A stretch of 64,000 nucleotides of DNA, from NCBI GenBank assembly GCA_019009955.1, contig CM032229.1, forward strand, positions 78,919,001 through 78,983,000, in the 5' to 3' direction. Each line of letters starts with the position of its first letter. The first letter of the stretch is position 1. Position numbers and translations under genes: made by a program. Under the pieces are notes generated by a model, which saw only the letters and a program-made list of their open reading frames with translations, had not been told where the DNA came from and made no database searches. This document shows, piece after piece, positions 63,033 through 64,000 of this stretch. The stretch comes from Riptortus pedestris. Taxonomy: Eukaryota > Arthropoda > Insecta > Hemiptera > Alydidae.

Positions 63033-63040
63033 TATAAATG

Positions 63041-64000
63041 TTTTGTATAAATTAGGATGCAAGCAGGTGAGGTCCTTTTGATTTCTTTTTTTTTTAATGT
63101 AGATGAAACTTTGGCTGATTACAATTGCGGCCCAATTAAAATAAATTAATGTAAATGTGATTTATGAGTTAAGTCCACCAAAAGACATTGAAATTGATCC
63201 CTCCTTCATGAAATCTTTGGTATTTCATGAAGCGGGGACTAGATGGGTGACTTATTAGTGAAGACTGGATTACTAAATGCATATTCCTATTTTTTACGAT
63301 TCAGACGGTTTCATGTTCATGCCTCTTAAAAATGATCATAATGCTCTCCAATTTCAATCCCAATTCACTATCTGGTTAAAATACCTCTCCTCTCCAACTA
63401 TATTGGCTATATTTAACTTAACGTAAACAATTATACAGGATATTTATGTTATCTAGAATTTGATACTGAAACAGCTGGGTTTCATCTCTGGCTTTAAGTG
63501 AACTAAATATTTTGACGAAAATGCGGTCTTGGACCCTTTCTTGTTCTTGTGCCTAGTGAATTTAGTAAATGCTTTTGAAAAGGATTCTGAGTAGATGCCA
63601 TACATCAACAAAATTGAACTTTGAAGCACTTTCTAAAAGAGCTCTAACATTACTTATAATTCTCAAGACCTTTCACTCGAAAATTTCTCCCCTCGGACGA
63701 TTGAAGTCTACAGTTATATCTCAGAACCAGACAGGAGGTAGCCACACAAAATGAATAACAAGAATATATGGTTATGACGACTATAAATGCCATAGTTTTA
63801 TAATACGAGTGCTCTAAAAATATAAGTTTCGTTTAATAAAATTCACTAAAATAATATGGTCAACTAATTACAACTAGTCATATGAATAAAAAAAAAACAT
63901 GACAATTATTATCTTTGGTATTTAATTAGGCCTCCCCTCGAAATTAGTAATCTCTAATAGAAACGAGCATATGCTTTCACAGAAAACAGGGAGGGGAACT
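63041..64000. other. AT-rich DNA without a supported gene
   Basis: Nothing recognised up to the window end. Confidence 0.4.

Overview
The window looks like AT-rich (about two-thirds A+T by eye), gene-poor nuclear DNA from an arthropod, probably an insect with a large repeat-rich genome. The reasons are a degenerate piggyBac element with an intron, dead non-LTR retrotransposons, at least nine dispersed copies of a tRNA-derived SINE, long dinucleotide arrays, and no operons, ribosome binding sites or long ORFs. The species cannot be named from the sequence. No complete host gene is visible. Five short stretches with coding character are listed as candidate exons only; four have plausible splice signals at one or both ends. 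If they are real, most of the window is intron or intergenic DNA.

Layout. 1-9.9 kb is mostly unannotated, with a 65 bp direct repeat and a short internally deleted copy of repeat Family A. 9.9-18.8 kb holds a GC-rich candidate exon, Family A copies, a hairpin/MITE-like block (12.53-13.10 kb), a candidate minus-strand first coding exon (16.2-16.4 kb) and a four-unit foldback (16.6-17.4 kb). 18.8-34 kb has GT/GA and AC/TA arrays, a LINE C-terminal relic, SINEs (two with clear target-site duplications), a permuted inverted repeat (29.5-29.9 kb) and a candidate Cys-rich exon. 34.7-36.3 kb is a dead non-LTR reverse transcriptase. 37.1-38.1 kb is the longest copy of repeat Family B.

40-44 kb contains weak transposon relics and then a complete-ended but decayed piggyBac element (TTAA duplications, matching 14 bp ends, spliced first exon, DDE fragment, Cys-rich tail). 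46.6-51.9 kb is a nested transposon cluster: Family A and Family B copies joined at microsatellites, one Family A copy inserted into a Family B copy, and a SINE with a perfect 12 bp target-site duplication inserted into the same Family B copy. 52.7 kb has a GC-rich candidate internal exon. 57.4-57.7 kb is a 324 bp CT array. 61.26-61.42 kb is a 164 bp almost perfect palindrome whose centre carries a hammerhead-ribozyme-like core; two related motifs lie at 46.4 and 55.3 kb.

The repeats do not act together as one pathway. The main story is the layering of insertions and the repeated use of internal dinucleotide arrays as expansion points and junctions.
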